Source: Streptomyces ardesiacus (GTDB lineage Bacteria; Actinomycetota; Actinomycetes; Streptomycetales; Streptomycetaceae). From it: a stretch of 64,000 nt of DNA. Location: NCBI RefSeq assembly GCF_003112575.1, contig NZ_BEWC01000009.1, positions 186,001 through 250,000 of the forward strand. The letters are read 5' to 3'. The notes under the pieces were generated by a model. The model ran no database searches. It had not been told where the DNA came from and saw only the letters and a program-made list of their open reading frames with translations. The translations under genes and the position numbers were made by a program. Shown in pieces: positions 21,852 through 30,985 of this stretch. The first letter of the stretch is position 1; every line of letters starts with the position of its first letter.

Positions 21852-22499
21852 GTGACCAAGCCCGTCGCCCGTGAGCCGCAGCGACGCAACGCGCGGTCCA
21901 ACCGGGCGCGCATCCTGGCCACCGCCCGCCGGGAACTGGGCCGCAATCCGGACACCACGCTGGAGGAGCTGGCCCGGGCGGCCGGGGTCGTACGGCGTAC
22001 CCTCTTCGGCCACTTTCCGGGGCGCTCGGCCCTGCTCGAAGCCCTCGCCGAGGAGGCGTCCGAGACGCTGCGGGAGGCGATGGCCCACGCGGCCGGGGCG
22101 TCCGAACCGGCCGACCGGGCGCTCGCGCACTTCACGCTGCTGATGTGGCCCGTGGGCGACCGCTACCGCATGCTGCTGGCCCTGGCCCGGCACGACCTGG
22201 GCGCGGAGCGGGTGTCCGAGATCCTGGCCCCGGCCCGCGCGGAGGTCACCGCCATCCTGGAGCGCGGCCAGCGGGACGGGGTCTTCCCGGCCCACCTGCC
22301 GCCCGTGGCGCTGAGCGCCGGGCTGGAGGCGATGATCGTCGCCCTGCTGGAGCAGGTCAACACCGGCGCCCTGGAGGACGACGGCACCCGGGCCGCCGTC
22401 GCCACGCTCATCGCGGCCGGAGTGCCGGAGCGGCGGGCCGGGGCCGTCGTCGAGGCCGTCGCCCCGGCGGCGTTCGCGCAGTCCGTCGCGGCCGAGTAG
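21852..22499 (+). CDS. TetR-family regulator
   Basis: 215 residues. N-terminal HTH (ARILATARRELGRNPDTTLEELARAAGVVRRTLFGHFPGRSALLEAL) and an all-helical ligand domain. GTG 21852 with GAGG 6 bases upstream is chosen over ATG 21798, whose extra residues are Pro-rich and unlike the family. It lies just upstream of, and co-oriented with, an MFS efflux gene whose leader carries two palindromes; it probably represses that exporter, and perhaps senses its substrate. Confidence 0.9.
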   Translation: MTKPVAREPQRRNARSNRARILATARRELGRNPDTTLEELARAAGVVRRTLFGHFPGRSALLEALAEEASETLREAMAHAAGASEPADRALAHFTLLMWPVGDRYRMLLALARHDLGAERVSEILAPARAEVTAILERGQRDGVFPAHLPPVALSAGLEAMIVALLEQVNTGALEDDGTRAAVATLIAAGVPERRAGAVVEAVAPAAFAQSVAAE

Positions 22500-22557
22500 A
22501 ACCCCCTCACCCCACCAGGAGATCAGCCACGCCCGAGGCGTGGCCGTGTCGCCGTAT

Positions 22558-22612
22558 TTGCACACCCGTGTGCAACAAACTAATCTGCTCTTGTCTGCAC
22601 ACCCATGGGCAA
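22558..22612 (+). promoter_or_regulatory. Tandem TetR-type operators over the MFS promoter
   Basis: TTGCACACCCGTGTGCAA (22558-22575) is a perfect 8-bp inverted repeat with a CC centre. CTGCACACCCATGGGCAA (22595-22612) is an imperfect second copy, 37 bases on. A promoter TTGCAC-17-TAATCT (22558-22563, 22581-22586) overlaps the first copy, so repressor binding would cover the -35. This stretch is also less GC-rich than its surroundings. Confidence 0.75.
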
Positions 22613-22648
22613 TTAAGTAGCCCTCGCTCGTTCCCCGGGAGCCCTCCC

Positions 22649-24271
22649 ATGTCCCTACTGGCCACCACCCCCGTCGAGAAGATGTCCGGGCCCTACGCCC
22701 GGCGCTGGTGGGCTCTCCTCGTGCTCTGCCTGAGCCTGCTGATCGTCGTCATGGCCAACACGTCCCTGATCGTCGCCGCCCCGGACATGACGGCCGACCT
22801 GGGGCTGAGCAGCAGCGACCTGCAGTGGGTCATCGACGGCTACACCGTCCCGTACGCCGCGCTGATGCTGGTGCTCGGCGCGATCGGCGACAAGTACAGC
22901 CGCCGCGGCGCCCTCGTCGCCGGTCTGGTGATCTTCGCGGGCGGTTCGGTGATGGGCAGCCTCGTCCACGAGACGGGGCTGGTCGTCGCGGCCCGCGCGA
23001 TCATGGGCGTCGGCGCCGCCGTCGTCATGCCGGCCACGCTGTCCCTGCTGGTCGCGGTCTTCCCGAAGGGGGAGCGGGCCCGCGCCATCACGGCCTGGAC
23101 CGCCACCTCGGGACTCGCCATCGCCGTCGGGCCGCTGGTCGCCGGCCGGCTGCTCGAAGACCACGCCTGGGGCTCGACCTTCCTCGTCAACGTCCCCATC
23201 GCGGTCCTCGCCGTCGCCGGCGCGCTGATCCTCGTACCGCCGTCCAAGGCGGCCGGCATGGGCCGCATCGACTACGTCGGCGGCCTGCTCTCCATCGTCT
23301 CCGTCGGCAGCCTCGTCTACGCGACCATCGAGGGCCCGCACTTCGGCTGGGGCGCCGGTCCCGTCGTCGCCGCCGTCGTCGCGGGGGTCGGGCTGGTCGC
23401 CTTCGTGGCCTGGGAGCTGCGCCACCCGCACCCCATGCTGGACGTGCGGCGCTTCCTGCTGCGGCCCTTCAGCGGCTCCATGCTGGCGGTGCTGTTCTTC
23501 TTCTTCGGCACCTACGGCGCCATCTACTACGCCACGCAGTTCCTGCAGTTTGTGCTCGGCTACGGCGCGCTGGAGACCGGCGTACGGCTGCTGCCGCTGG
23601 CCGGTGCCGTCTTCGTCGGCGCCGCGGCGACCGGGCGGCTGACCCCGAGGCTCGGTGTGAAGGCGATGGTCGGCTCCGGCATGGCGATCGGCACCGTCGG
23701 CGTCTTCCTCCTGGTCCTGATCGACCAGGGCTCCACCTACGCCGACTTCCTCGCCCCGATGCTGCTGCTCGGCCTCGCCATCGGCCTCAGCGTCTCCCCG
23801 GCCACCGACACCATCATGGGCTCCTTCCCGGAGAGCGAACTCGGCGTCGGCGGCGGCGCCAACGACACCGCCCTGGAACTCGGCGGCTCGCTCGGCATCG
23901 CCGTCCTGGGCTCCCTGCTCGGCACCTCCTACCGGGACGAGCTCTCCGGCCTCGTCGGCGACCGGCTCCCGGCAGCAGCCCTCGACACCGCCCAGGACTC
24001 CGTGGGCGGGGGACTGGCCGTCGCCGAGCGGCTCGCCACCAACCCGGCCGCCGGACCGGAGCAGGCACAGGCCCTCGCCGACGCCGTGAACAAGGCCTTC
24101 GCCCACGGCGTGTCGACGACCAGCCTCGTCGGCGGCATCATCATGGCCGCCGGTACGGCCCTCGTCCTCGCCGTCCTGCCCGGCCGCCGGTCCCGCCGCG
24201 CCGCCGAGGCCGAATCCGAGCAGGACACGACGCGGGAGCCGGACGCCGAACTCAGCCGTTCCCGGGACTGA
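22649..24271 (+). CDS. MFS multidrug exporter, DHA2 (EmrB/QacA) family
   Basis: 540 residues with 14 predicted membrane segments. Family motifs: LQWVIDGYTVPYAALMLVLGAIGDKYSRRGAL (motif A region) and GVGAAVVMPATLSLL (motif C region). Cytoplasmic C-terminus is charged (ESEQDTTREPDAE). Proton-driven export of an unknown hydrophobic compound. Preceded by the TetR gene and its double operator, followed by a hairpin terminator. Confidence 0.93.
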   Translation: MSLLATTPVEKMSGPYARRWWALLVLCLSLLIVVMANTSLIVAAPDMTADLGLSSSDLQWVIDGYTVPYAALMLVLGAIGDKYSRRGALVAGLVIFAGGSVMGSLVHETGLVVAARAIMGVGAAVVMPATLSLLVAVFPKGERARAITAWTATSGLAIAVGPLVAGRLLEDHAWGSTFLVNVPIAVLAVAGALILVPPSKAAGMGRIDYVGGLLSIVSVGSLVYATIEGPHFGWGAGPVVAAVVAGVGLVAFVAWELRHPHPMLDVRRFLLRPFSGSMLAVLFFFFGTYGAIYYATQFLQFVLGYGALETGVRLLPLAGAVFVGAAATGRLTPRLGVKAMVGSGMAIGTVGVFLLVLIDQGSTYADFLAPMLLLGLAIGLSVSPATDTIMGSFPESELGVGGGANDTALELGGSLGIAVLGSLLGTSYRDELSGLVGDRLPAAALDTAQDSVGGGLAVAERLATNPAAGPEQAQALADAVNKAFAHGVSTTSLVGGIIMAAGTALVLAVLPGRRSRRAAEAESEQDTTREPDAELSRSRD

Positions 24272-24284
24272 GCCCCGGGCACTC

Positions 24285-24310
24285 GGCGCCGGCGTCACTC
24301 CGCCGGCGCC
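24285..24310 (+). terminator. Hairpin terminator after the MFS gene
   Basis: GGCGCCGGCG and CGCCGGCGCC form a perfect 10-bp stem with loop TCACTC, 13 bases past the MFS stop, before the convergent K+ channel gene. Confidence 0.6.
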
Positions 24311-24405
24311 GCCGGCTCCTCCGCCGTACGCGGACCCCTCGCCGAGCCGGCCAGCAGCCCCCGTGCCCGCAGCAGCCCCGCCGCCGCGCGGCCTCCGAGG
24401 GCACG

Positions 24406-25005
24406 TCAGCGGGACCGGCCCCGCTCGGGACGCCGGACCACCATGTCCCGCATCCGGGTGGTCAGCGCGGTCGCGGCGGCGGTGAGGAAGACGAAGCTGT
24501 ACGTGATCTGGAGGACGGCCACCACGCGTGCGGCCTGTCCCCGCGGCGTGATGTCGCCGTACCCGACGGTGGCGAGCGTCACCACGGTGAAGTACAGCGC
24601 GTCGATCTTGGTGTGCAGCCCGTTGAACTCGCCGGGCTGCTTGGCGAGGGCGTAGTACCCGGCCGAGAAGACGTGCACGGACAGGACGATCAGCAGGGAG
24701 ATGACCACCCCGGGCCGGGTGTCCGGACGGTTGAGGAGGACGTGCCGGATCTGCCGGAGCAGCGCCACGGCCACGGCGGTGAGCAGCACGGCGAACAGCG
24801 CCCAGCTCAGCACGGGCCGCTGCGGGCCCAGTTGGTCGAGGGGAAGCAGGAAGTAGGCCACGACCACGGCGGCCGCGATCCCGGTCCGGACGAGCCAGGG
24901 CCGGACGGCGGCCCACCCGGCGGCCCACCCGGTGGGGCGGGGCGCTTCGCTGTCGTGGGGCGGGTCGGCCGGGTCCGGGGGCGTGGGGCCCGTCCGGCCG
25001 GTCAC
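24406..25005 (-). CDS. Two-TM-type potassium channel
   Basis: 199 residues. Four hydrophobic stretches, the last two framing a pore loop ALYFTVVTLATVGYGDITPRGQ with the K+ selectivity filter TVGYGD. No RCK or cyclic-nucleotide domain follows. GTG 25005 overlaps the stop of the ClC gene (GTGA), so the K+ channel and Cl- transporter are translationally coupled, an arrangement suited to electroneutral KCl movement or membrane-potential control (inference). Confidence 0.9.
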   Translation of the reverse strand: MTGRTGPTPPDPADPPHDSEAPRPTGWAAGWAAVRPWLVRTGIAAAVVVAYFLLPLDQLGPQRPVLSWALFAVLLTAVAVALLRQIRHVLLNRPDTRPGVVISLLIVLSVHVFSAGYYALAKQPGEFNGLHTKIDALYFTVVTLATVGYGDITPRGQAARVVAVLQITYSFVFLTAAATALTTRMRDMVVRRPERGRSR

Positions 25006-26345
25006 CGCTCCGCCCCCGTCGCCGGCGCCTTCCTCGTGCCCGCCCCGTCCCGGCGCACCACTTGGGCCACGACGAAGGAGACGACCGACGCCATGACGAT
25101 CAGCGGCATCTGGTCGTGGGCGTCCCGGCCCATCAGCAGCACCGCCAGGACCGCGCTGCCCAGCGGCAGCCCGGTCACCGCCGCCGCGGCGGCCGAGATG
25201 CCGAGGGCGAGGGCCGGGGTCGTGCCGAACCCGGGCAGCCCGGAGCAGGCCAGGGCGGTCGCCGCGCCCAGCAGTACGGACGGGAAGATCGGGCCGCCGC
25301 GCAGGGACCCCAGCGCGATGCCCCAGGCCAGCCCCTTGCACGCGACCAGCGCGACCAGCGCCCCCACGGACCAGGCGTGCGGGTGCGCGGCGAGCTGGGC
25401 GAGGGTGGCCTGGCCGGACAGCGCGGCCTCGGCCGGGTTGCGGCCGGTGATCAGCGCGTACGCGGCGACGCAGACGCCGACCGCGGTGGCGCAGGCGACG
25501 GTGCGGGCGGCGGTGCGGTGCCGCGTCCAGGTGACGGTGCGGCGGCCCAGCGCGCGGGCCAGCGTGACCAGGACGGCGATCAGGGCGGCCGTGGGCAGTC
25601 CCCACAGGAAGTCGCCCGCGTCGGGACCGGCCTGCGGCGGCAGGTCGGGCAGGGACAGCGCGCCGATCTTCAGCCCCGTCCACTGCCCGAAGCCGGTGAA
25701 GACCAGGGCGCCCGTCGCGCTGGCCAGCAGACAGGGCAGCAGCAGGGCGACGAGCTGGGTCCCGGCGAGCCCCGCCCCCTCGATGAGCAGGACCGCCGCC
25801 GCGATCGGGCCGCCGAGGATGGTGGAGATCGCGGCGGTGGAACCGGCCGTGGCGAGGATCGCGCTCGCCCGCTGATCCACGCCCGTCCGCCGCCGCACCG
25901 CCAGCAGGGCGAGCCCGCTGCCGACGGCCATGAGCGGGGCCTCGGGGCCCAGCACCACGCCGAGCGGCAGCGTCGCCAGCGCGGCGAGCACCGCGCCGGG
26001 CAGGGCACGGGGGCCGACGGGCGCGCCGCCCAGGCCGTCCACCGGGAGGTGGCCGCCGCCGCCCGGCATCCGGGTCACGATCGGCGCCAGGACCAGCCCG
26101 GCGAGCACCAGCGCGGGCAGCGGCCACCACCAGGGCGGGGTGTCGTACCCGACCGCCTCGGGCAGCGAGGTCCACACCCAGTGCTGCAGCTCGTGCTGGA
26201 ACCCGACGAAGAAGAAGCAGGCCAGCGCGACGGGAACACCCAGCAGCACGCAGAGCAGCAACAGCCGCCGGTACCCGGGGCTGAGCAGCGTCTGCCGCAG
26301 CGACTGCTCGGCCCGCTCCGGCACGGCGTCGGCGGGCGCGGTCAC
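25002..26345 (-). CDS. ClC-family chloride channel/antiporter
   Basis: 447 residues, about 10-12 helices. The family motif GREGP appears as LGPEAPLM, the next motif as LRGGPIFPS, and TAGSTAAISTILGGPIAAAVL is the third conserved region. The GSGIP motif that contributes the selectivity serine is degenerate here (MPGGGGHLPVDG), and the gating Glu position holds Glu in GPEAP. No CBS domains. GTG start at 26345. First gene of a two-gene unit with the K+ channel. Confidence 0.88.
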   Translation of the reverse strand: MTAPADAVPERAEQSLRQTLLSPGYRRLLLLCVLLGVPVALACFFFVGFQHELQHWVWTSLPEAVGYDTPPWWWPLPALVLAGLVLAPIVTRMPGGGGHLPVDGLGGAPVGPRALPGAVLAALATLPLGVVLGPEAPLMAVGSGLALLAVRRRTGVDQRASAILATAGSTAAISTILGGPIAAAVLLIEGAGLAGTQLVALLLPCLLASATGALVFTGFGQWTGLKIGALSLPDLPPQAGPDAGDFLWGLPTAALIAVLVTLARALGRRTVTWTRHRTAARTVACATAVGVCVAAYALITGRNPAEAALSGQATLAQLAAHPHAWSVGALVALVACKGLAWGIALGSLRGGPIFPSVLLGAATALACSGLPGFGTTPALALGISAAAAAVTGLPLGSAVLAVLLMGRDAHDQMPLIVMASVVSFVVAQVVRRDGAGTRKAPATGAER

Positions 26346-26658
26346 GGAACCCGCGCGTGCGGCCCGCGCCGGGACAGCGCCCCCCGTCGGGACAGCGGCC
26401 GACTCCTCACGCGCCCTCCTTCTTCCGCACCGGTTCCCGCTCGCGCCCGCGCTCCGTCGGTCACCCGCGGTCGTGGGTGGCCTCAGTCAACGCGAGTTCA
26501 CGGGCACCCGCACGCGCACGGCCGGCGCGTGGCTCACCCGTTCGGTGGGCCCGCGTGGCCGGGGAGCGCGGCGGCCCGCACGCTCGTACAGACCTGTCGG
26601 TGCCGTTCGCGCCGGTGGGGAGTTGCCCCGTACGGGGGACACAGAAAGGACTCCGCTC
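26346..26658. other. Intergenic region between divergent clc and DUF7144 genes
   Basis: 313 bases. Open frames here are Arg/Pro-rich with no family character, so no gene is called. Promoters for both flanking genes must lie here; no hexamer pair is convincing. The stretch near 26625-26645 (TTGCCCCGTACGGGGGAC) contains CCCCGTACGGGG, a perfect palindrome just ahead of the DUF7144 start. Confidence 0.4.
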
Positions 26659-27123
26659 ATGAGCCAGCACGCCGAATCCCCTTCCGGCCGGCCGTCGCAC
26701 GGCGGCGACCCCTCCTGGGCCCGGCGTCCGGACGACCGCACCAGCGGCTGGGTGACCGGCGGTGTCGTCTTCGCGGGCGTCCTGCTCCTGCTGAGCGGCG
26801 CCCTCACCATCCTGCAGGGCATCGCGGCCATCGCCGAGAACGACGTGTACGCGCATATCGGCGCCTACGTCTACAAGATGAACCTCACCGGCTGGGGGAT
26901 CGTCCACGTCGTCCTCGGCGCCCTCGTGCTCGTCACCGGGTACAGCCTGCTCAGGGACATGACCTGGGCGCGCATCACGGGCATCGTCCTCGCCTCGCTG
27001 AGCCTGATCGCCCAGTTCCTGTTCCTGCCGTACTCGCCCGTCTGGTCCGTGGTCATGATGGCGATCGACGTGTTCGTCATCTGGGCCCTGGCCAGCCGGC
27101 AGGAGCACGCGTCCCGCGTCTGA
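26659..27123 (+). CDS. Small four-helix membrane protein (DUF7144-like)
   Basis: 154 residues. A polar N-terminus of about 30 residues is followed by four hydrophobic helices (TGGVVFAGVLLLLSGALTIL, GWGIVHVVLGALVLVTGYSLL, ITGIVLASLSLIAQFLFL, MMAIDVFVIWALA). Common actinobacterial family of unknown function. AAAGGA lies about 10 bases before the ATG. Single-gene unit closed by a hairpin. Confidence 0.85.
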   Translation: MSQHAESPSGRPSHGGDPSWARRPDDRTSGWVTGGVVFAGVLLLLSGALTILQGIAAIAENDVYAHIGAYVYKMNLTGWGIVHVVLGALVLVTGYSLLRDMTWARITGIVLASLSLIAQFLFLPYSPVWSVVMMAIDVFVIWALASRQEHASRV

Positions 27124-27133
27124 CGCCCCGTCC

Positions 27134-27155
27134 CCCCCGGCCCGGCGGCCGGGGG
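27134..27155. terminator. Bidirectional hairpin between convergent genes
   Basis: CCCCCGGCC and GGCCGGGGG form a perfect 9-bp stem with loop CGGC, 11 bases after one stop and 1 base before the other, so it can serve both genes. Confidence 0.7.
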
Positions 27156-27156
27156 C

Positions 27157-30100
27157 TCAGCGGCGGCGCAGGCTCCGGGCCAGGACCGACGCCGCGCCCG
27201 CCGTCCCCAGTGCGGCGGCCGCCGCGCCCGCGAGGGCCAGGACCCGGGCCCGGCGGCCCGGGACCGCCGGACGGGCGCCCGGCGCGGTGCCGTACGCGCT
27301 GCCCGCGGCCCCGGGGCCGCCCGGCAGGGCCGAGGCCAGCAACTCCGCGAGGTGCACGCCCTCGTGGCCGCCGCTGTCGAACTCGTGGATCTGGGTGCGG
27401 CAGCTGAACCCGTCCGCGAGGACGACGGTCGACTCGTCCTCCGCCCGCAGCCGGGGCAGCAGCACCCGCTCCGCGCAGGCCTCGCTGACGTCCAGGTGAC
27501 CGCGCTCGAAGCCGAAGTTGCCGGCCAGCCCGCAGCAGCCGGAGTCCAGCCGCTGCGCGTCCACACCGGCCCGGCGCAGCAGCTCCCGGTCGGCCTCCCA
27601 GCCCAGTACCGCGTGCTGGTGGCAGTGCACCTGGGCCAGCGCACGCGCGGAGCGCTCGGGCACCCTCGGCGGCTCGTAGCCGGGGGAGTGCTCGGTGAGC
27701 AGCTCCGAGAGGGTCACCGTCTGACCGGCCAGCCGCAGCACGTCCTGGTCGCCGGGGAAGAGTTCCGCCGCGTCCGCCCGGAACACGGCCGTGCAGCTCG
27801 GCTCCAGCGCCACGACCAGGCCGCCGGCGCGGACGTGCCCGGCCAGGGCGCGCACGGTCCGGGTGAGGACCTTCTCCGCCGTGCCGAGCTGCCCCGTGGA
27901 GATCCAGGTCAGCCCGCAGCACAGCGGCTCCTCGGGCAACCGCACCCGCCAGCCCGCGTGTTCGAGGACCCGTACGGCCGCCCTGCCGATGTGCGGGTGG
28001 AAGTGGTTGGTGAAGGTGTCCGGCCACAGCAGCACGGACCCGCGGTGCCCGTCGCCCTCCGGTTCGTGGTCCGCGAACCACTGCTCGAACGTCCGCTCCG
28101 CGAACAGCGGCACCTCCCGGTCCGCCACCCCCGCCGCCCACACCGCCGCCTTCGACAGCAGCGGGGCGTGCGTGAGCGCGTTGACGACCGGCCCCAGCCG
28201 GGTGCGGCCCACCACCTGGGCGAGGGCCGGCAGCCAGCCCATCGACCAGTCCGAACGCGGCCTGCGCCACGGCCGGCCCGCGTAGTGGTGGGAGAGGAAC
28301 TCCGCCTTGTAGGTGGCCATGTCCACGTCCGCCGGGCAGTCCTTCTTGCAGCCCTTGCAGGCCAGGCACAGATCCAGGGCGTCCTTGACGGCCTCCGAGC
28401 GCCAGCCGTCCCGGATCGCGCCGTCCCCGTGCCCGTCGAGCATCTCGAACAGCAGCCGGGCCCGCCCCCGCGTCGAGTGCTCCTCCTCCCGGGTCACCTG
28501 GTACGACGGGCACATCACCGTGCCGTCACTGGTGTGCTGGCGGCACTTGCCGACGCCCACGCAGCGGTTGGCCGCCTGCGCGAACGAACCCCCGTCGTGG
28601 GGGAACCGGAAGTGCAGGTCCCGGGGCTCGAACGGGGCCCAGTCACCGCCGAGGCGCAGATTCTCGTCCAGCCCGTACGGCGCGACGACCTTCCCCGGGT
28701 TCATCCGGTTGTCCGGGTCGAAGACGGCCTTGAGCCGCCCGAACGCCTCCACCAGCCGGTCCCCGAACATCCGGGAGAGCAGCTCGCCCCGGCTCTGCCC
28801 GTCCCCGTGCTCGCCGGAGAGCGAACCGCCGAACTCGACGACGAGATCGGCCGCCCGCTCCATGAACCGCCGGTACGCCGCCACCCCGTCGGCGGTGTAC
28901 AGGTCGAACGGGATCCGGGTGTGCACGCAGCCCTGGCCGAAGTGGCCGTACAGGCTCGGACCGGTGTCGCTCAGGTACCCGAACTCCTCGAACAGGGCGC
29001 GCAGCCGCCGCAGGTAGTCGCCCAGCCGGTCGGGGGAGACCGCCGAGTCCTCCCAGCCCTCGAAGGTGTCGGGCTTGCCCGGGATGTGCGCGGTGGCGCC
29101 GAGCCCGGCCTCCCGGACCTGCCACAGGTCCTGTTCGTGCGCCGGGTCGTCCAGGAACGCGCAGTCGGCATCGTGCTCGGAGCGGTGCACGGCCTCCAGC
29201 AGCCGGTGCGCCCGGGAGTCGGCCTCCTCGACGGTGTCCCCTCCGAACTGCACCATCAGGTAGGCGTTTCCCTCGGGCATCTGGGCCAGCGCCCGCGGGT
29301 TGAGGTGCTTGATCCGCTCGTCGCGGACCAGCCGGGCGTCGACGCCCTCCAGCGCGATCGGCTCGTGCGGCAGGATGTCGGGCACCGCGTCGGCGGCCTT
29401 GTCGATGCTGTCGAACCCCAGCACCAGCAGGGAGCGTTCCTTCACCACCGGCACCAGTTCCAGCTCCGCCCGCACCACGGTGACCAGCGTCGACTCGCTG
29501 CCCACCAGCAGTCCGGCCACGTCGAAGCCGTACTCCGGCAGCAGCGAGTCCAGGTTGTAGCCCGAGACCCGGCGCGGAACGTCGGGGAACCGGCGGCGGA
29601 TCTCGTCCCCGTAGGTGTCACGCAGCGCGCGCAGCCGCCGGTAGACGGTCGCCCGCAGATCGCCCTGCCGCTCGATCTCGGCGTACTCCTCGTCGCTGGT
29701 CTCCCCGCACCAGAAGCGGGTGCCGTCGTACAGCAGCACCTCCAGGCGGGCGATGTTGTCCACGACCTTGCCGTGCGCCTGCGCGGTGGCGCCGCAGGAG
29801 TTGTTGCCGATCATGCCGCCGAGGGTGCAGTTGGCGTGCGTGGCGGGCTCGGGACCGTAGCGCAGGCCGTACGGCGCGAGCTGCCGGTTCAGGTCGTCCA
29901 GCACGATCCCGGGCTGGACGACGCAGGTGCGGGCGTCGGCGTCCACCGACTCCACCCGCGTGCAGTACTTCGACCAGTCGAGGACCACACCCGCGTTGGT
30001 GCACTGCCCGGCCAGGCTCGTCCCGCCGCCGCGCGAGAGCACGGGCGCGCCGAACTCCCGCGCCACGGCCACCGCCTCGGCGCCGGCCTCCGGGGTGCGC

Positions 30101-30288
30101 GGGACGACCACGCCGAGGGGCGTCTGCCGGAAGTTCGACGCGTCCGTGGAGTAGGCGGCCCGGCTCCCGGCGTCGAAGCGGATCTCCCCGTCCACCCGGT
30201 CGTGCAGGGCCGCCTGCAGCGCGGCGGTGTCGACGGGCGCAGGTGCCCCTTCGCGCGTGACGGGCTCGGGCAGATCCAGCGCACCCAT
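27157..30288 (-). CDS. Fused FAD-linked oxidase / Fe-S dehydrogenase (D-lactate/glycolate dehydrogenase type)
   Basis: 1043 residues, a GlcD-GlcF-like fusion. FAD-binding PCMH domain about 40-270 (VLSRGGGTSLAGQCTN, MIGNNSCGA), FAD-oxidase C domain to about 590 (GHFGQGCVHTRI, SGEHGDG), then 4Fe-4S ligands (CVGVGKCR...MCPSY and CLACKGCKKDCP) and two CCG domains (EPLCCGLTWIS, DSGCCGLAGNFG). A hydrophobic segment at the very C-terminus (ALAGAAAAALGTAGAASVLA) may anchor it to the membrane. Likely oxidises a 2-hydroxy acid and passes electrons to quinone. ATG 30288 has GGAGGAG before it. Confidence 0.93.
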   Translation of the reverse strand: MGALDLPEPVTREGAPAPVDTAALQAALHDRVDGEIRFDAGSRAAYSTDASNFRQTPLGVVVPRTPEAGAEAVAVAREFGAPVLSRGGGTSLAGQCTNAGVVLDWSKYCTRVESVDADARTCVVQPGIVLDDLNRQLAPYGLRYGPEPATHANCTLGGMIGNNSCGATAQAHGKVVDNIARLEVLLYDGTRFWCGETSDEEYAEIERQGDLRATVYRRLRALRDTYGDEIRRRFPDVPRRVSGYNLDSLLPEYGFDVAGLLVGSESTLVTVVRAELELVPVVKERSLLVLGFDSIDKAADAVPDILPHEPIALEGVDARLVRDERIKHLNPRALAQMPEGNAYLMVQFGGDTVEEADSRAHRLLEAVHRSEHDADCAFLDDPAHEQDLWQVREAGLGATAHIPGKPDTFEGWEDSAVSPDRLGDYLRRLRALFEEFGYLSDTGPSLYGHFGQGCVHTRIPFDLYTADGVAAYRRFMERAADLVVEFGGSLSGEHGDGQSRGELLSRMFGDRLVEAFGRLKAVFDPDNRMNPGKVVAPYGLDENLRLGGDWAPFEPRDLHFRFPHDGGSFAQAANRCVGVGKCRQHTSDGTVMCPSYQVTREEEHSTRGRARLLFEMLDGHGDGAIRDGWRSEAVKDALDLCLACKGCKKDCPADVDMATYKAEFLSHHYAGRPWRRPRSDWSMGWLPALAQVVGRTRLGPVVNALTHAPLLSKAAVWAAGVADREVPLFAERTFEQWFADHEPEGDGHRGSVLLWPDTFTNHFHPHIGRAAVRVLEHAGWRVRLPEEPLCCGLTWISTGQLGTAEKVLTRTVRALAGHVRAGGLVVALEPSCTAVFRADAAELFPGDQDVLRLAGQTVTLSELLTEHSPGYEPPRVPERSARALAQVHCHQHAVLGWEADRELLRRAGVDAQRLDSGCCGLAGNFGFERGHLDVSEACAERVLLPRLRAEDESTVVLADGFSCRTQIHEFDSGGHEGVHLAELLASALPGGPGAAGSAYGTAPGARPAVPGRRARVLALAGAAAAALGTAGAASVLARSLRRR

Positions 30289-30496
30289 GGGCACTCCTCC
30301 GTGTGACGGTGTACGTCCGCCGGCGCACCGGTGGCACCCGCCGGGCGCGGCGGCCGTCGCTGAGTACCCCGCCCCGCGCCGCGCAACCACCGGACACGGA
30401 GCGTCGCCAACCGTGTCGCTGTTGGGCCGAACGGGTGACTTGGCGTAAGAATTGGCTGGTGCACGCAATGAAGGCGAGTGGAATCGGGGGGAGCCG

Positions 30497-30889
30497 GTGA
30501 ACAGCCACGACGTCACCGATGAACAGTGGGAAGGGCTCGCCCAGGTCGTTCCCTTGCGCGGACGCGATGCCTGGCCCTCTTCGGTCGGCCACCGGGCGAT
30601 GCCGGAGGCGGAGACGGAGCGGCGCCGCCGGTTCGTCGTCCTGCGGGTCAACGTGTTCGCGGACGCCCGGGAGGTCGCCGAGACCCTGATGTCGGGCATC
30701 CCGGTCCTCCTGGACCTGACCAGTGCCGAGGGCGAGGTCGCCAAGCGGGTCCTGGACTTCAGCACCGGCGTCGTCTTCGGCCTGGCCAGCGGGATGCACC
30801 GGGTCGACCGCAACGTCTTCCTGCTGACCCCGGCGGGGACCGAGGTGAACGGGCTGATGGAGGGCGCGGTGGGGGTCACCGGCATGTGA
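30497..30889 (+). CDS. SepF-like cell-division protein
   Basis: 130 residues. The C-terminal half (FADAREVAETLMSGIPVLLDLTSAEGEVAKRVLDFSTGVVFGLASGMHRVDRNVFLLTP) is the SepF fold, which bridges FtsZ to the membrane in Gram-positives. The N-terminal part is short and lacks a clear amphipathic membrane helix, so it is probably one of the SepF paralogues that Streptomyces carry rather than the dcw-cluster copy. GTG 30497 with GGGGGAG is chosen as start. Confidence 0.85.
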   Translation: MNSHDVTDEQWEGLAQVVPLRGRDAWPSSVGHRAMPEAETERRRRFVVLRVNVFADAREVAETLMSGIPVLLDLTSAEGEVAKRVLDFSTGVVFGLASGMHRVDRNVFLLTPAGTEVNGLMEGAVGVTGM

Positions 30890-30985
30890 CGGCCGCCCGG
30901 CGGCCCCGGCCGCCGGGTCCCCCGATCGTAGGAAAGCCGTCCCGGCAAAACGGTTCGCCGCCCGGCGGAGCCCTACGGTCCGCAT

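Noticed and set aside
24295-24405. 36-codon in-frame continuation beyond the K+ channel stop
   Set aside because: Open frames of this size are expected by chance at this GC; the terminator hairpin of the opposite gene lies inside it.
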